Positions 1 to 7,184 of a DNA stretch of 16,570 bases are shown here, one piece after another. The stretch spans positions 1 to 16,570 of the forward strand of contig JAEZIT010000013.1 in assembly GCA_023436495.1 (NCBI GenBank), read 5' to 3'. A program made the position numbers and the translations under genes. Under the pieces are notes generated by a model. That model had not been told where the DNA came from. It searched no databases and saw nothing but the letters and a program-made list of their open reading frames with translations. The stretch's first letter is position 1, and each line of letters starts with the position of its first letter. Source of the DNA: Acidobacteriota bacterium (GTDB lineage: Bacteria; Acidobacteriota; Blastocatellia; Pyrinomonadales; Pyrinomonadaceae).

Positions 1-618
1 CGCGAAGATTATATGCGAAAGGTCCGCGCCGACGCGGAAATGTTTCTTGCCGATGATTCGGTGAATAAACGCCGCCATGGCCTGTTCAACAAGATCGCCA
101 AAATCGACGACTCCCTTTTTGATGTCACGACCTACCAAAAAGGCGGCGTTGTGCTTCACATGCTTCGCGAAGAGGTCGGACCTGAGGCGTTCGGGAAGGC
201 GGTGAATATCTATTTGAATCGCCACAAATTCGGCAATGTCGAAACGCCGGACCTGCAAAACGCAATGGAAGAGGCAAGCGGCAGGGACCTGAAGTGGTTC
301 TTTGAACAATGGGTCTATGGCGCCGGGCATCCGAAACTCGATGTGAAGCGTGTTTATAATGCTCAAACAAAAACACTTCGTTTGACGGTCACGCAAACCC
401 AGAAACTCGACGGCATCACGCCGGCCGCGTTCGTTCTGCCGATCCAGATAAAGGTTAAAACAAATGGCGGCGAGACGACTGAAGACGTCAAGATCAGCAA
501 GCGGTCGGAAGTATTTTCCTTCAAAGTAGCGGGACGGCCAACTGCGGTAGCTGTTGATCCAGCTGAAAAGATACCCCTCAAGACGGTAATGGTAAATCCG
601 TTAACATTAGGAAAATAA
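1..618 (+). CDS. M1-family metallopeptidase (aminopeptidase N-like), C-terminal part, 5' truncated by window edge
   Basis: The reading frame is open to base 1 (R-E-D-Y-M...), so the ATG at 13 is internal and the gene begins left of the window. About 205 residues are visible. Around residues 44-55 (nt 130-165) is T-Y-Q-K-G-G-V-V-L-H-M-L, the family's (V/P)Y-E/Q-K-G motif, whose Tyr stabilises the transition state in M1 enzymes. Next comes the helical segment ending in W-F-F-E-Q-W-V-Y-G-A-G-H-P, also typical of M1 proteins. A beta-rich tail of about 95 residues follows. The zinc site (HExxH with a downstream Glu) would lie upstream and cannot be checked. M1 enzymes remove N-terminal residues from peptides; cellular location cannot be judged without the N-terminus. 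The gene ends 1 bp before a strong terminator, so it is the last of its transcript. Family assignment is firm; substrate is unknown. Confidence 0.85.
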   Translation, partial: REDYMRKVRADAEMFLADDSVNKRRHGLFNKIAKIDDSLFDVTTYQKGGVVLHMLREEVGPEAFGKAVNIYLNRHKFGNVETPDLQNAMEEASGRDLKWFFEQWVYGAGHPKLDVKRVYNAQTKTLRLTVTQTQKLDGITPAAFVLPIQIKVKTNGGETTEDVKISKRSEVFSFKVAGRPTAVAVDPAEKIPLKTVMVNPLTLGK

Positions 619-619
619 A

Positions 620-651
620 AAAAGTTCCGCGTCGTTAAACGCGGAACTTTT
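620..651 (+). terminator. Rho-independent terminator of the M1 peptidase gene
   Basis: A perfect 13-bp inverted repeat (620-632 with 639-651) flanks a 6-nt loop. The stem core is GC-rich (TTCCGCG), with A residues on the 5' side and Ts on the 3' side. It starts 1 bp after the stop codon. The A/T flanks make it potentially bidirectional, so it could also stop minus-strand transcripts coming from the ctaB-coxIII-DUF420 operon. Confidence 0.85.
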
Positions 652-762
652 CCCTTTGAGAAGACCGGATGTCTGCTTGATTTGTTGAGAAAGCAGCGCG
701 CGAAGCACACACAAAATCGCGCCTTGAACGGCAAAACTCTGGCTGTAACTTCTTTGCCACAC

Positions 763-966
763 CTACGAGGTTAGCTGACGGGCTAGGAACGAAAGATTAT
801 CCCCGCGTCCTTTCAACACAACGCTTCGCCCCTGTCCGGCAATCGCTTGTCGGACGATTTGGGTCCCCCGCGTAAAGTTCATATTGAACTCCACTTCGGT
901 GATCAACTTTTCAACATCTGACAATTTAGCATAGAACTTGCCGAATTTCAAGGCATTTTTCAGCAA
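763..966 (-). CDS. Possible small ORF downstream of the DUF420 gene (doubtful)
   Basis: The minus strand between the DUF420 stop and the M1 terminator holds an open frame ending at 763. A TTG at 966 lies 1 nt after the DUF420 stop and would give about 67 residues. A better-supported start is the ATG at 882, with a GGAG about 6 nt upstream, giving 39 residues. The peptide is basic and ends in a run with K-G-R-G-D-N-L-S-F-L-A-R. It has no recognisable domain, signal peptide or membrane helix. GC at third positions of the 39-codon version is about 59%, compatible with coding but not proof. I do not recognise it. It could be a real microprotein translated from the 3' end of the oxidase operon, or simply non-coding 3' UTR. 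Confidence 0.3.
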   Translation of the reverse strand: MLKNALKFGKFYAKLSDVEKLITEVEFNMNFTRGTQIVRQAIAGQGRSVVLKGRGDNLSFLARQLTS

Positions 967-967
967 A

Positions 968-1414
968 TTAACGTGCTGTATATATTTGATACAGCATAAT
1001 ATAGACCGCCACGCCGGTGACCGACACATACAGCCAAACCGGGAACACCAGACGGGCAATTTTTCGGTGTTGTTCGTACCTGCCCTTCAGACCGCGCCAA
1101 AGGGTCAGAATGACGAACGGGCCGACCAGAGCCGCGAGGATCGTATGCGAGGTTAAAATGGTAAAATAGATCGGACGCGCGATTCCTTCGCCAGTGAATT
1201 TCGTCGGCCCGAGCCCGAAATAATATGTTCGAAACGCATGGTGCGTGAGATATGAGATCAGAAAAAGGGCGGACAACGTGGCCGCTGTCAGCATGGCCCT
1301 GCGATGCCGCTGGATCTCGCGCCGCTGAATAAAATAAAACCCGGTGATAAGGCAGACCCCGCTCGCTCCGTTCAGGGCTGCGTTCAGGTGCGGGAATACG
1401 CCAAGTAATTCCAT
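968..1414 (-). CDS. DUF420 membrane protein, CtaM/YozB-like cytochrome oxidase assembly factor
   Basis: This 148-residue protein has four predicted membrane helices. It carries the DUF420 pattern: F-P-H-L-N-A-A-L-N near the N-terminus, then H-R-R-A-M-L, then Y-L-T-H-H-A-F-R, later S-H-T-I-L-A, and H-R-K-I-A-R before the last helix. The conserved histidines suggest heme or metal handling. In Firmicutes a DUF420 member (CtaM) is needed to make active heme A-containing aa3 oxidase; transferring that role here is inference, supported by ctaB and oxidase subunit III immediately upstream. I chose the ATG at 1414 because the family starts just before the F-P-H-L-N motif. A TTG at 1420 would add two residues. 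The gene follows subunit III by 13 bp on the same strand, so they are very likely co-transcribed. Confidence 0.82.
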   Translation of the reverse strand: MELLGVFPHLNAALNGASGVCLITGFYFIQRREIQRHRRAMLTAATLSALFLISYLTHHAFRTYYFGLGPTKFTGEGIARPIYFTILTSHTILAALVGPFVILTLWRGLKGRYEQHRKIARLVFPVWLYVSVTGVAVYIMLYQIYTAR

Positions 1415-1427
1415 AATCAAAGAGCAG

Positions 1428-2168
1428 CTATTTCCAAAACGCCAGCAGGCTCAGCAATACGATCCACAGCCCGCCCATGAAATGCCAGTACCAACCTACG
1501 GAACGCGCCAGGTATTTCGTCCGGATGATCTGATATTCACTTGAAACCGGGTTCCACGACCGCAATACGATCGCCCCGAGAGCGATCACGCCCCCTAAAA
1601 CATGTATCGCATGGATCGCCGTCAGAATATAGAAAAACCCTGCGTAGGGATTCGCATAGACGTAAAATCCGCGGTTCACAAGTTCGAGCCAGACAATCAA
1701 CTGGGACGCAATGAACGCAGCACCGAGTGCGGTCGTTGCTATCAGGAATTTTTTGGCTTTAGGCTGATCCTCCGCGTAAATGCTGCGTTCTGCGATCACG
1801 TACGTAATGCTGCTCGCGATAATGATAGCGGTGCTGAACCAGACCTGAATGGGCAGTGCGAACGGCGACCACTCCAATGCCCCGTTCGTTGCGATGACAA
1901 TATAGGCACCGATCAGACCGCCGAACGTCATCAGCACCACAAGGAGCAGAAAGAATGTAAGTACCTTGGCCTTATCGCCCGGATGCCCTTCTTCTTCATG
2001 GTGCGCCGCTCCGCGGGACCCGAAATCATCGCTTCCGCCGCCGCCTCCTCCGTCTCCGCCATTACCGCCTCTGCCGCGCGGACCGCCGCCTCCGCCGCTG
2101 GTAAACCCGGAGCGTCGCTGGCGTCTCTTTTTCGGCGTACTAATTGTTTCTGCAGTTCCGACTTCCAT
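1428..2168 (-). CDS. coxC: Cytochrome c oxidase subunit III (heme-copper oxidase) with Gly-rich N-terminal extension
   Basis: This 246-residue protein has five predicted membrane helices from about residue 69 onward, the short bacterial form of subunit III. Supporting motifs are the helix with L-I-V-W-L-E-L (a membrane Glu), H-A-I-H-V-L-G-G, and the terminal W-Y-W-H-F-M-G-G-L-W, matching the family's Y-W-H-F end. Subunit III carries no redox centre; it stabilises subunit I and proton uptake in the inner-membrane terminal oxidase. Oddly, residues 21-64 form a cytoplasmic tail of glycine runs broken by Arg, Asp and Asn, then a His/Glu patch (A-H-H-E-E-E-G-H), preceded by a basic K-K-R-R-Q-R-R stretch. 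The ATG at 2168 is 8 bp after the ctaB stop with no clear Shine-Dalgarno, suggesting translational coupling. Subunits I and II are not in the window. The symbol could equally be ctaE. Confidence 0.88.
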   Translation of the reverse strand: MEVGTAETISTPKKRRQRRSGFTSGGGGGPRGRGGNGGDGGGGGGSDDFGSRGAAHHEEEGHPGDKAKVLTFFLLLVVLMTFGGLIGAYIVIATNGALEWSPFALPIQVWFSTAIIIASSITYVIAERSIYAEDQPKAKKFLIATTALGAAFIASQLIVWLELVNRGFYVYANPYAGFFYILTAIHAIHVLGGVIALGAIVLRSWNPVSSEYQIIRTKYLARSVGWYWHFMGGLWIVLLSLLAFWK

Positions 2169-2176
2169 AAATACGA

Positions 2177-3076
2177 CTAGTGATCAAGAACTAAAAGTAG
2201 AAACAGGAGAGGAAGATAAATGACCGAAACTAACAAAAGTTTACGTGCCGCACGCATCGTACGGAGCCGCGCGGCCTGTATGCTCGCCCAAAGGAACCAA
2301 ATACCCAAAACGGCAGCGCCGATCAGGTATATCACTCCGGCAAACTGAAGAAAGAACGGCGCAAGGCTTACCGGAACCAGCATTATCGTAAATAGCAAAA
2401 TCTGCCTCGCGGTAAGTCGCCCTTCTGGCTCGACCACTGGCAGCATCAATATTCCGGCCTTCGCATACTGTTCCCTGTACATCCATGCGATCGCAAGAAA
2501 ATGCGGGAACTGCCACAAAAACTGGATAACGAACAGCGACCACGCCGCCAGCGTTATCTCGTTCGCGGCGGCCGTCCATCCCATCAAGGGCGGCAGAGCT
2601 CCCGGAAGTGCCCCGATCGCCGTCGAAGCCGACGTCCGCGTTTTCAGCGGCGTATAGACCAGAACGTACCCGACGATAACGACCAGCCCGAGCAAGGCCG
2701 TTAACGGGTTCACCAATACCAAGAGGTATATCTCCGCTACAACGGTCTGGAGCAACCCAAACATCAGAGCCTCGTTTGGTGTTACTCGGTCGGTTGGCAG
2801 CGGACGAGTCGCCGTCCGCTCCATCAAAACATCAATTCGGCGTTCTATATATTGATTCAGCGTGGCCACGCCGAATGCCAGCAGCGTAATGCCGATCAAC
2901 GTGTTTACAAACAACACTACGTCGAATGCTCCGGCCGTGCCAAGATAAAATCCTGCGGCCGACGTCAGCACTAGCAAGAAAGCTATGCGCGGTTTCGTCA
3001 GCTCAAAATATGCCGCTAATTTTTCGCGAAGGCCGATCGATCTTTGCTGCTCGATCTCTGCCGCTGCTATATCCAT
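2177..3076 (-). CDS. ctaB: Protoheme IX farnesyltransferase (heme O synthase)
   Basis: CtaB is a UbiA-superfamily membrane prenyltransferase that adds a farnesyl group to heme B to make heme O, the precursor of heme A. The 299-residue protein has several hydrophobic helices and both family signatures: residues 74-94 with N-Q-Y-I-E-R-R-I-D followed by M-E-R-T and R-P-L-P (the Mg-diphosphate site, keeping the last Asp), and residues 141-167 with Y-T-P-L-K-T-R-T and G-A-L-P-P-L-M-G-W. The W-Q-F-P-H-F-L-A-I-A-W-M-Y-R-E segment is also diagnostic. E-L-T-K-P-R marks the start of the first helix. I chose the ATG at 3076, 24 residues before that motif. An AAGGA sits almost against it, closer than usual, and a TTG at 3139 would extend the protein by 21 residues. 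It is first in the ctaB-coxIII-DUF420 operon and divergent from resB. Confidence 0.93.
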   Translation of the reverse strand: MDIAAAEIEQQRSIGLREKLAAYFELTKPRIAFLLVLTSAAGFYLGTAGAFDVVLFVNTLIGITLLAFGVATLNQYIERRIDVLMERTATRPLPTDRVTPNEALMFGLLQTVVAEIYLLVLVNPLTALLGLVVIVGYVLVYTPLKTRTSASTAIGALPGALPPLMGWTAAANEITLAAWSLFVIQFLWQFPHFLAIAWMYREQYAKAGILMLPVVEPEGRLTARQILLFTIMLVPVSLAPFFLQFAGVIYLIGAAVLGIWFLWASIQAARLRTMRAARKLLLVSVIYLPLLFLLLVLDH

Positions 3077-3238
3077 TTCCTTACTCTGTATACGGTTTAT
3101 CGCTCCCTTAAGAATAACGGTTGCACCCCGATTTTCCAAATCTGCATACGCGTCCCAAACTACTTTTAGAACAAAGGCTTTCTAATCTGGTAGGGGATGA
3201 CAAACCGCATTTGGTGCGATATTATCTCCATAAGAAAA
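3077..3238. promoter_or_regulatory. Divergent intergenic region between ctaB and resB
   Basis: About 160 bp separates the two outward-reading operons and should hold both promoters. I see no convincing -35/-10 pair in either direction. A TTGCAC near 3120 has only a poor -10 partner. Both neighbouring starts are unusual: AAGGA nearly abuts the ctaB ATG, and AGGGG directly abuts the alternative resB ATG at 3197. A shared regulator coordinating heme O synthesis with cytochrome c maturation is possible, but no operator is evident by eye. Confidence 0.4.
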
Positions 3239-4801
3239 ATGTCTGCAGCAGAAGAGACCATACCGGTCGAAGAGATTCGAAAACGTAAAAGTACGCCGAT
3301 CTTGAACAGAATTCTGGATTTTCTCAGCACTGTTCGTTTCGGGGTAATATTGTTGTGTGTCCTCGTCGTCCTGTCGATCATCGGCATGCTGATAATGCAG
3401 CAGAACGTCCAGGGATTCGAAGCGTATTACGCCTCGCTGACGCCGGCCGAAAAGATGGTGTTCGGCTACCTTGGGATCTTCGATATATACCACAGCTGGT
3501 ATTTCAACCTGATCCTTCTCGTGCTTTCGCTGAACATCGTTTTAGCTTCGATCGATCGGTTCCCATCGGCATGGAGCTATATCGCTGAACCTAAACTAAA
3601 AGCAACGCGCGATTGGCTTCTGAACCGAAAGGAAAACCGCGTGATTTCCGTAACGGCCGGCAGCGAGGCCGAACTCGCGGAAAAGGTAAAGGCCGTGTTC
3701 GCATCCAACGGCTTCAAACCGCGCGTCACCGAATCGACTTCAAAAGAATATGCCGTTGACGAAAACGGAGCGAAGGATTTCTCCCGGCTTGTTGAACGAA
3801 CGACTCTGACCGTCTTCGGCGAACGCGGTAAATGGAACCGTCTCGGAGCGTACCTGGTCCACGTCGCGCTGCTTACTCTTTTCCTGGGTCATTTCGTCGC
3901 CCTTCAGACGGGCTTCGACGCCGACGTCATGATGAAGCCCGGCGAAGTTACCGATCAGATCCAGATGATCCGGTTCGACCTTGACCGAAAAGAGAAATTC
4001 AACGTCCAGATACCATTCTCGATGGAATGTACGGACATTCAGCAAAAGCTTATCGACCCAGCCGGATCGATCGACGTCACCAACACGATGGATTGGCGCA
4101 CGCAGATGAAGATCAACGACCCGGAATACGGTGAGATGATCGCGGACGTCAGCATGAACAAACCGCTGAGCTATCGCGGCTATAGGTTTTTCCAGGCGCA
4201 GACCATTCCCGTGGGCAACGCCCGCAAGATCTCGCTCGACCTTATCCCCCAGGATGGCGGCGAGACGGTACGCGTGGACATCGACCGCGGCAAGACCGTG
4301 ACATTGCCGAACGGCACGGCAGTCGAATATAAAGAATTTCTTCCCGATTTTACGCTTGGCCAAAACGGCCAGCCCGACACAAAATCCGGCGATTATAACA
4401 ATCCGGTGGCGCTGCTTAACGTCGCTCCCGAGGGCGGCGAAAAGACCCGCGTATACGCTTTCGCGTCGAAACTGCCCGACAACGCGCCGATCAACGCTCC
4501 CAAGGCCGGCTATCGCTGGCGTCTTGTCGAATTTGAAAAATCGCCCATGGCCCACGTTCTTTCCATCAAGTACGACCCGTATAACGGTGCGTTCATCGCG
4601 TGGTATTTCGGCGGGTTCGGCTTGATGGGTGCGCTGGTATTCGTATTTTTCATTGCTCATAAACGCGTCTGGGCGATGATCGAGAAAACCGGCGAAGATC
4701 AATACGACATCGTCCTTGCCGGCGACACAAACCGAAATCATACGGCTTTCGAAGACAATTTCAACAAGATCGTCGACGAAGTTGACACAGACCCGAGGTA
4801 G
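3239..4801 (+). CDS. resB: ResB/CcsB-like cytochrome c biogenesis protein (System II)
   Basis: ResB pairs with CcsA to form the System II synthetase that moves heme to the periplasmic face and joins it to apocytochrome c. The 520-residue protein has the ResB plan: two N-terminal helices (about 33-53 and 87-105, with Y-H-S-W-Y-F between), a third helix around 200-223 beginning W-N-R-L-G-A-Y-L-V-H, a periplasmic domain of about 230 residues with Y-R-G-Y-R-F-F-Q, and a final helix near 450-473 followed by a hydrophilic cytoplasmic tail of about 45 residues. His208 and His218 lie in helix 3, a candidate heme-ligand position. Start choice is uncertain: the ATG at 3239 has no clear Shine-Dalgarno, while an in-frame ATG at 3197 has AGGGG with zero spacing. 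The gene ends 5 bp before ccsA. Confidence 0.9.
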   Translation: MSAAEETIPVEEIRKRKSTPILNRILDFLSTVRFGVILLCVLVVLSIIGMLIMQQNVQGFEAYYASLTPAEKMVFGYLGIFDIYHSWYFNLILLVLSLNIVLASIDRFPSAWSYIAEPKLKATRDWLLNRKENRVISVTAGSEAELAEKVKAVFASNGFKPRVTESTSKEYAVDENGAKDFSRLVERTTLTVFGERGKWNRLGAYLVHVALLTLFLGHFVALQTGFDADVMMKPGEVTDQIQMIRFDLDRKEKFNVQIPFSMECTDIQQKLIDPAGSIDVTNTMDWRTQMKINDPEYGEMIADVSMNKPLSYRGYRFFQAQTIPVGNARKISLDLIPQDGGETVRVDIDRGKTVTLPNGTAVEYKEFLPDFTLGQNGQPDTKSGDYNNPVALLNVAPEGGEKTRVYAFASKLPDNAPINAPKAGYRWRLVEFEKSPMAHVLSIKYDPYNGAFIAWYFGGFGLMGALVFVFFIAHKRVWAMIEKTGEDQYDIVLAGDTNRNHTAFEDNFNKIVDEVDTDPR

Positions 4802-4806
4802 ACATA

Positions 4807-6438
4807 ATGGAAAATGCACAGAAACTACATGTTGAGGCAATTTCGAGCGGCAAAAGTGCCGGCACCGGCTCATCCCAATTTGTATCATATCTCCCGGCGA
4901 TCTTAGCGATCGGCGGAGCTTTCCTGATGCTCGGGTTGCGGCTTCAGGTCGGCACCGGGTTCATTTCCGACGGAGCGATGATGATGATCGCTCTTGCGTG
5001 CTACATATTAGCGGCTCTGTTCCAGCTCACGAATCTTTACGCACCGTCGTCGATGGCGCAAAAGATCGGGCTCTGGAGCGCTGTCATCGGCGTTTTCTTC
5101 AATCTTGCTAGTTGGCTTGTCCGCTGGGTAAACGCATACGACCGCGAGATCGCAATGCTCCGAGCGGGCGGCAACGACGAAACGCCGTGGGTCTTCCGTT
5201 ATGTTCCCTTCGCCAATCTATATGATCTAAGCCTTGCTTTCGCCTTCGGGGCCGGTATCGCGACGCTCCTTCTCGCACGCAGGAAGAGTTTCCAGGTCCT
5301 GAGCGCCTTCACGCTTCCGCTTGCGGCACTTATTCTCGTACTTGCCCGATTCATCGGTGATGAATTCGTAGACCTGCCGCCGGTGCTCGATTCCTATTGG
5401 CGGCCGATCCACGTCGGGGTCGCTTCGCTAAGTTACGGCGTCGCTCTCGTGTGCTTTGCCGTGGCCGTTATCTATCTGCTCAAGGACAAGGCAAAAGTCG
5501 AGGCCATGGCGATCTGGTCGAGCATTTTCGGGATCGGCGTCGTTGCAACGGTCAGCAAATTCTCCGTCCTGACCGAATTCGTCTATCGTGCGGGCCTTTT
5601 TGTTCCGAATCCCGGCGGCGGAAAGCCTTTTTCGGCTCCTTTCCGGCTCGATCTGCCATACGTCGGGCCGACGCTTGCCATCAGTGCGTTGCTTCTGGTC
5701 GGCGTTATCATCGCATTCGGCATCTACCTGAACAAATCGAGCGAGGGCGCGAAAAAAGCCGGCCATATGCTGTTAAAGCTGGCCTTCGTCGCACAGGTCA
5801 TCGGCATCGTATTTCTCGTCACGGGCGTGAAATCGACGGCCGAGGTAGGTCCTCGTCTGCAGGCACAGCTCGACGCTAACCCGATCCAGTATTCCATTGC
5901 CGGCAACGCAATTGCCGAACGCCAGAACCTGACCGCGCAGGAACTTGCCGGGATCACGCCGCTTCAGATCGAACAGGCGGGCCGGTCCTACGCGCAGACG
6001 AACGGCCCGAAGATGTTCATGAGCCTGAACACAAATCCGGTCGAGCTCGCGGCTCTTATAACCGCCGCCGTCGGGACCTTCTTCGTGCTGTTGTTCGGGT
6101 TCCGTACCGAAAAGCTCCGTGAACGCCTGCCGAGCCTTGAATCGCTCGACAATCTAATGTACAAAACGGCGTGTCTCGCCTTCGCGGGCTTGGCAATGCT
6201 TCTGATCACAGGTGCTATCTGGGCTAACGAATCGTGGGGCAGGCCTTGGGGATTCGATTCAAAAGAGACGGGAGCTCTCGTCGCGTGGCTGACCTATGCG
6301 GCTTTTCTCCACACGCGAATCTCGCGCGGATGGTCTGGCAGAAGCTCGGCATATTTCGCCATTATTGGCTTCCTGCTCGTGATCTTCACGTATCTCGGCG
6401 TTAGCTACCTGCTGCCCGGGTTGCACAGCTACGCATAA
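4807..6438 (+). CDS. ccsA: CcsA/ResC cytochrome c heme-handling protein (System II), enlarged
   Basis: CcsA is the membrane partner of ResB that presents heme for covalent attachment to CxxCH sites. Recognition rests on P-F-A-N-L-Y-D near residue 134, the first ligand helix with I-H-V-G-V-A-S-L-S-Y (His202), the tryptophan-rich loop W-G-R-P-W-G-F-D-S-K-E (477-487), L-H-T-R-I (His502) and the terminal G-L-H-S-Y-A. At 543 residues it is much longer than the roughly 300-400 usual. The excess is mainly an insert between about residues 228 and 448 that adds hydrophobic helices (near 287-307 and 323-341) and a hydrophilic segment of about 65 residues. The second half of the WGxxWxWD motif reads W-G-F-D, so one Trp is Phe. 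A GAGG about 8 nt upstream supports the ATG at 4807. It is mid-operon between resB and the TPR gene. Confidence 0.92.
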   Translation: MENAQKLHVEAISSGKSAGTGSSQFVSYLPAILAIGGAFLMLGLRLQVGTGFISDGAMMMIALACYILAALFQLTNLYAPSSMAQKIGLWSAVIGVFFNLASWLVRWVNAYDREIAMLRAGGNDETPWVFRYVPFANLYDLSLAFAFGAGIATLLLARRKSFQVLSAFTLPLAALILVLARFIGDEFVDLPPVLDSYWRPIHVGVASLSYGVALVCFAVAVIYLLKDKAKVEAMAIWSSIFGIGVVATVSKFSVLTEFVYRAGLFVPNPGGGKPFSAPFRLDLPYVGPTLAISALLLVGVIIAFGIYLNKSSEGAKKAGHMLLKLAFVAQVIGIVFLVTGVKSTAEVGPRLQAQLDANPIQYSIAGNAIAERQNLTAQELAGITPLQIEQAGRSYAQTNGPKMFMSLNTNPVELAALITAAVGTFFVLLFGFRTEKLRERLPSLESLDNLMYKTACLAFAGLAMLLITGAIWANESWGRPWGFDSKETGALVAWLTYAAFLHTRISRGWSGRSSAYFAIIGFLLVIFTYLGVSYLLPGLHSYA

Positions 6439-6439
6439 T

Positions 6440-7183
6440 TTGATCGGTTATCAGGATCGGCGGCCGGCGAAGAATTTACAGCCTGTCGCCTTGTTTTTTC
6501 CAAAGCAGAAACATTTCATCACGGGTATTATCGGTTTGGTCGTCGGCCTTGCCGCCGGATTCTTTTTCGCTAATAACATCAACCGCGGAGCGCTCACCGC
6601 CGGAACTCCAACCGCCGGGGCGGCGCCGAATTCACCGATGGCGGCTATGCCCGGAGCGCCGGGTGACGGTGCTATGATGGCGGATGTCGCGGAAGTGCTC
6701 GAGCGTGCAAAGAATGACCCGAACAATTTCGAAGCCCAAGCCGAAGCCGGCGACATGTATTCCCAGATCGGCCGTTTCGATAAGGCGCTCGAATTCCTGG
6801 TCCGCGCCGCCGAGATAAAACCTGACGATTTTAACGCGAACGTCGCCCTCGCCAACGCTTATTTCGACACACGCCAGTTCGAGAACGCCGAAAAATACTA
6901 CACCAAGGCGCTGACGATCAAACCGGACGATATAAACGCCCGCACCGACCTCGGCACGACCTTCGTCGAACGAGACCCTGCTGATTACGAACGCGGATTA
7001 AAGGAATTCAACGAAGTTCTGAAGATCGATCCAAACCACGCCCCGACAATCTACAATATGGGCGTCGCGTATTTCCGCAGCGGCGATCGCGAAAGCGCTG
7101 CCAAAGCCCTGGCGACGCTGGAAAGCTCCAATCCGCAGAGCCCTTTGACCGAGCGGCTCCGCCAAAACATAACTCAGAAATAG
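6440..7183 (+). CDS. Membrane-anchored TPR protein, probable cytochrome c maturation accessory
   Basis: The protein has one N-terminal membrane anchor (about residues 27-45), a Gly/Ala/Pro-rich linker (50-80), then roughly four tetratricopeptide repeats (about 97-234). Repeat signatures include the D-M-Y-S-Q-I-G-R-F-D-K-A-L and A-N-A-Y-F-D-T-R-Q-F-E-N-A segments and the spacers I-K-P-D-D, I-D-P-N-H. TPR domains bind peptides. In other cytochrome c maturation systems (NrfG, CcmI/CcmH C-terminus) a membrane-tethered TPR domain holds apocytochrome c for heme attachment. Position right after ccsA suggests the same job; this is inference. The frame opens with a TTG at 6440, 1 nt after the ccsA stop and without a Shine-Dalgarno. 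A second TTG at 6491 would still keep the anchor. The stop lies 1 nt from the stop of the convergent gene, with no terminator between. Confidence 0.8.
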   Translation: MIGYQDRRPAKNLQPVALFFPKQKHFITGIIGLVVGLAAGFFFANNINRGALTAGTPTAGAAPNSPMAAMPGAPGDGAMMADVAEVLERAKNDPNNFEAQAEAGDMYSQIGRFDKALEFLVRAAEIKPDDFNANVALANAYFDTRQFENAEKYYTKALTIKPDDINARTDLGTTFVERDPADYERGLKEFNEVLKIDPNHAPTIYNMGVAYFRSGDRESAAKALATLESSNPQSPLTERLRQNITQK

Positions 7184-7184
7184 A

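Noticed and set aside
700..800. Possible riboswitch-like fold (GGCAAA/TTTGCC stem followed by a TAGC/GCTA stem)
   Set aside because: I compared it by memory with c-di-GMP and TPP consensus features and the conserved core bases are absent; it also does not precede a gene on the plus strand.
3740..4888. 382-codon minus-strand frame across resB
   Set aside because: Antisense to a well-supported resB gene and shows no domain; its composition fits a shadow frame.
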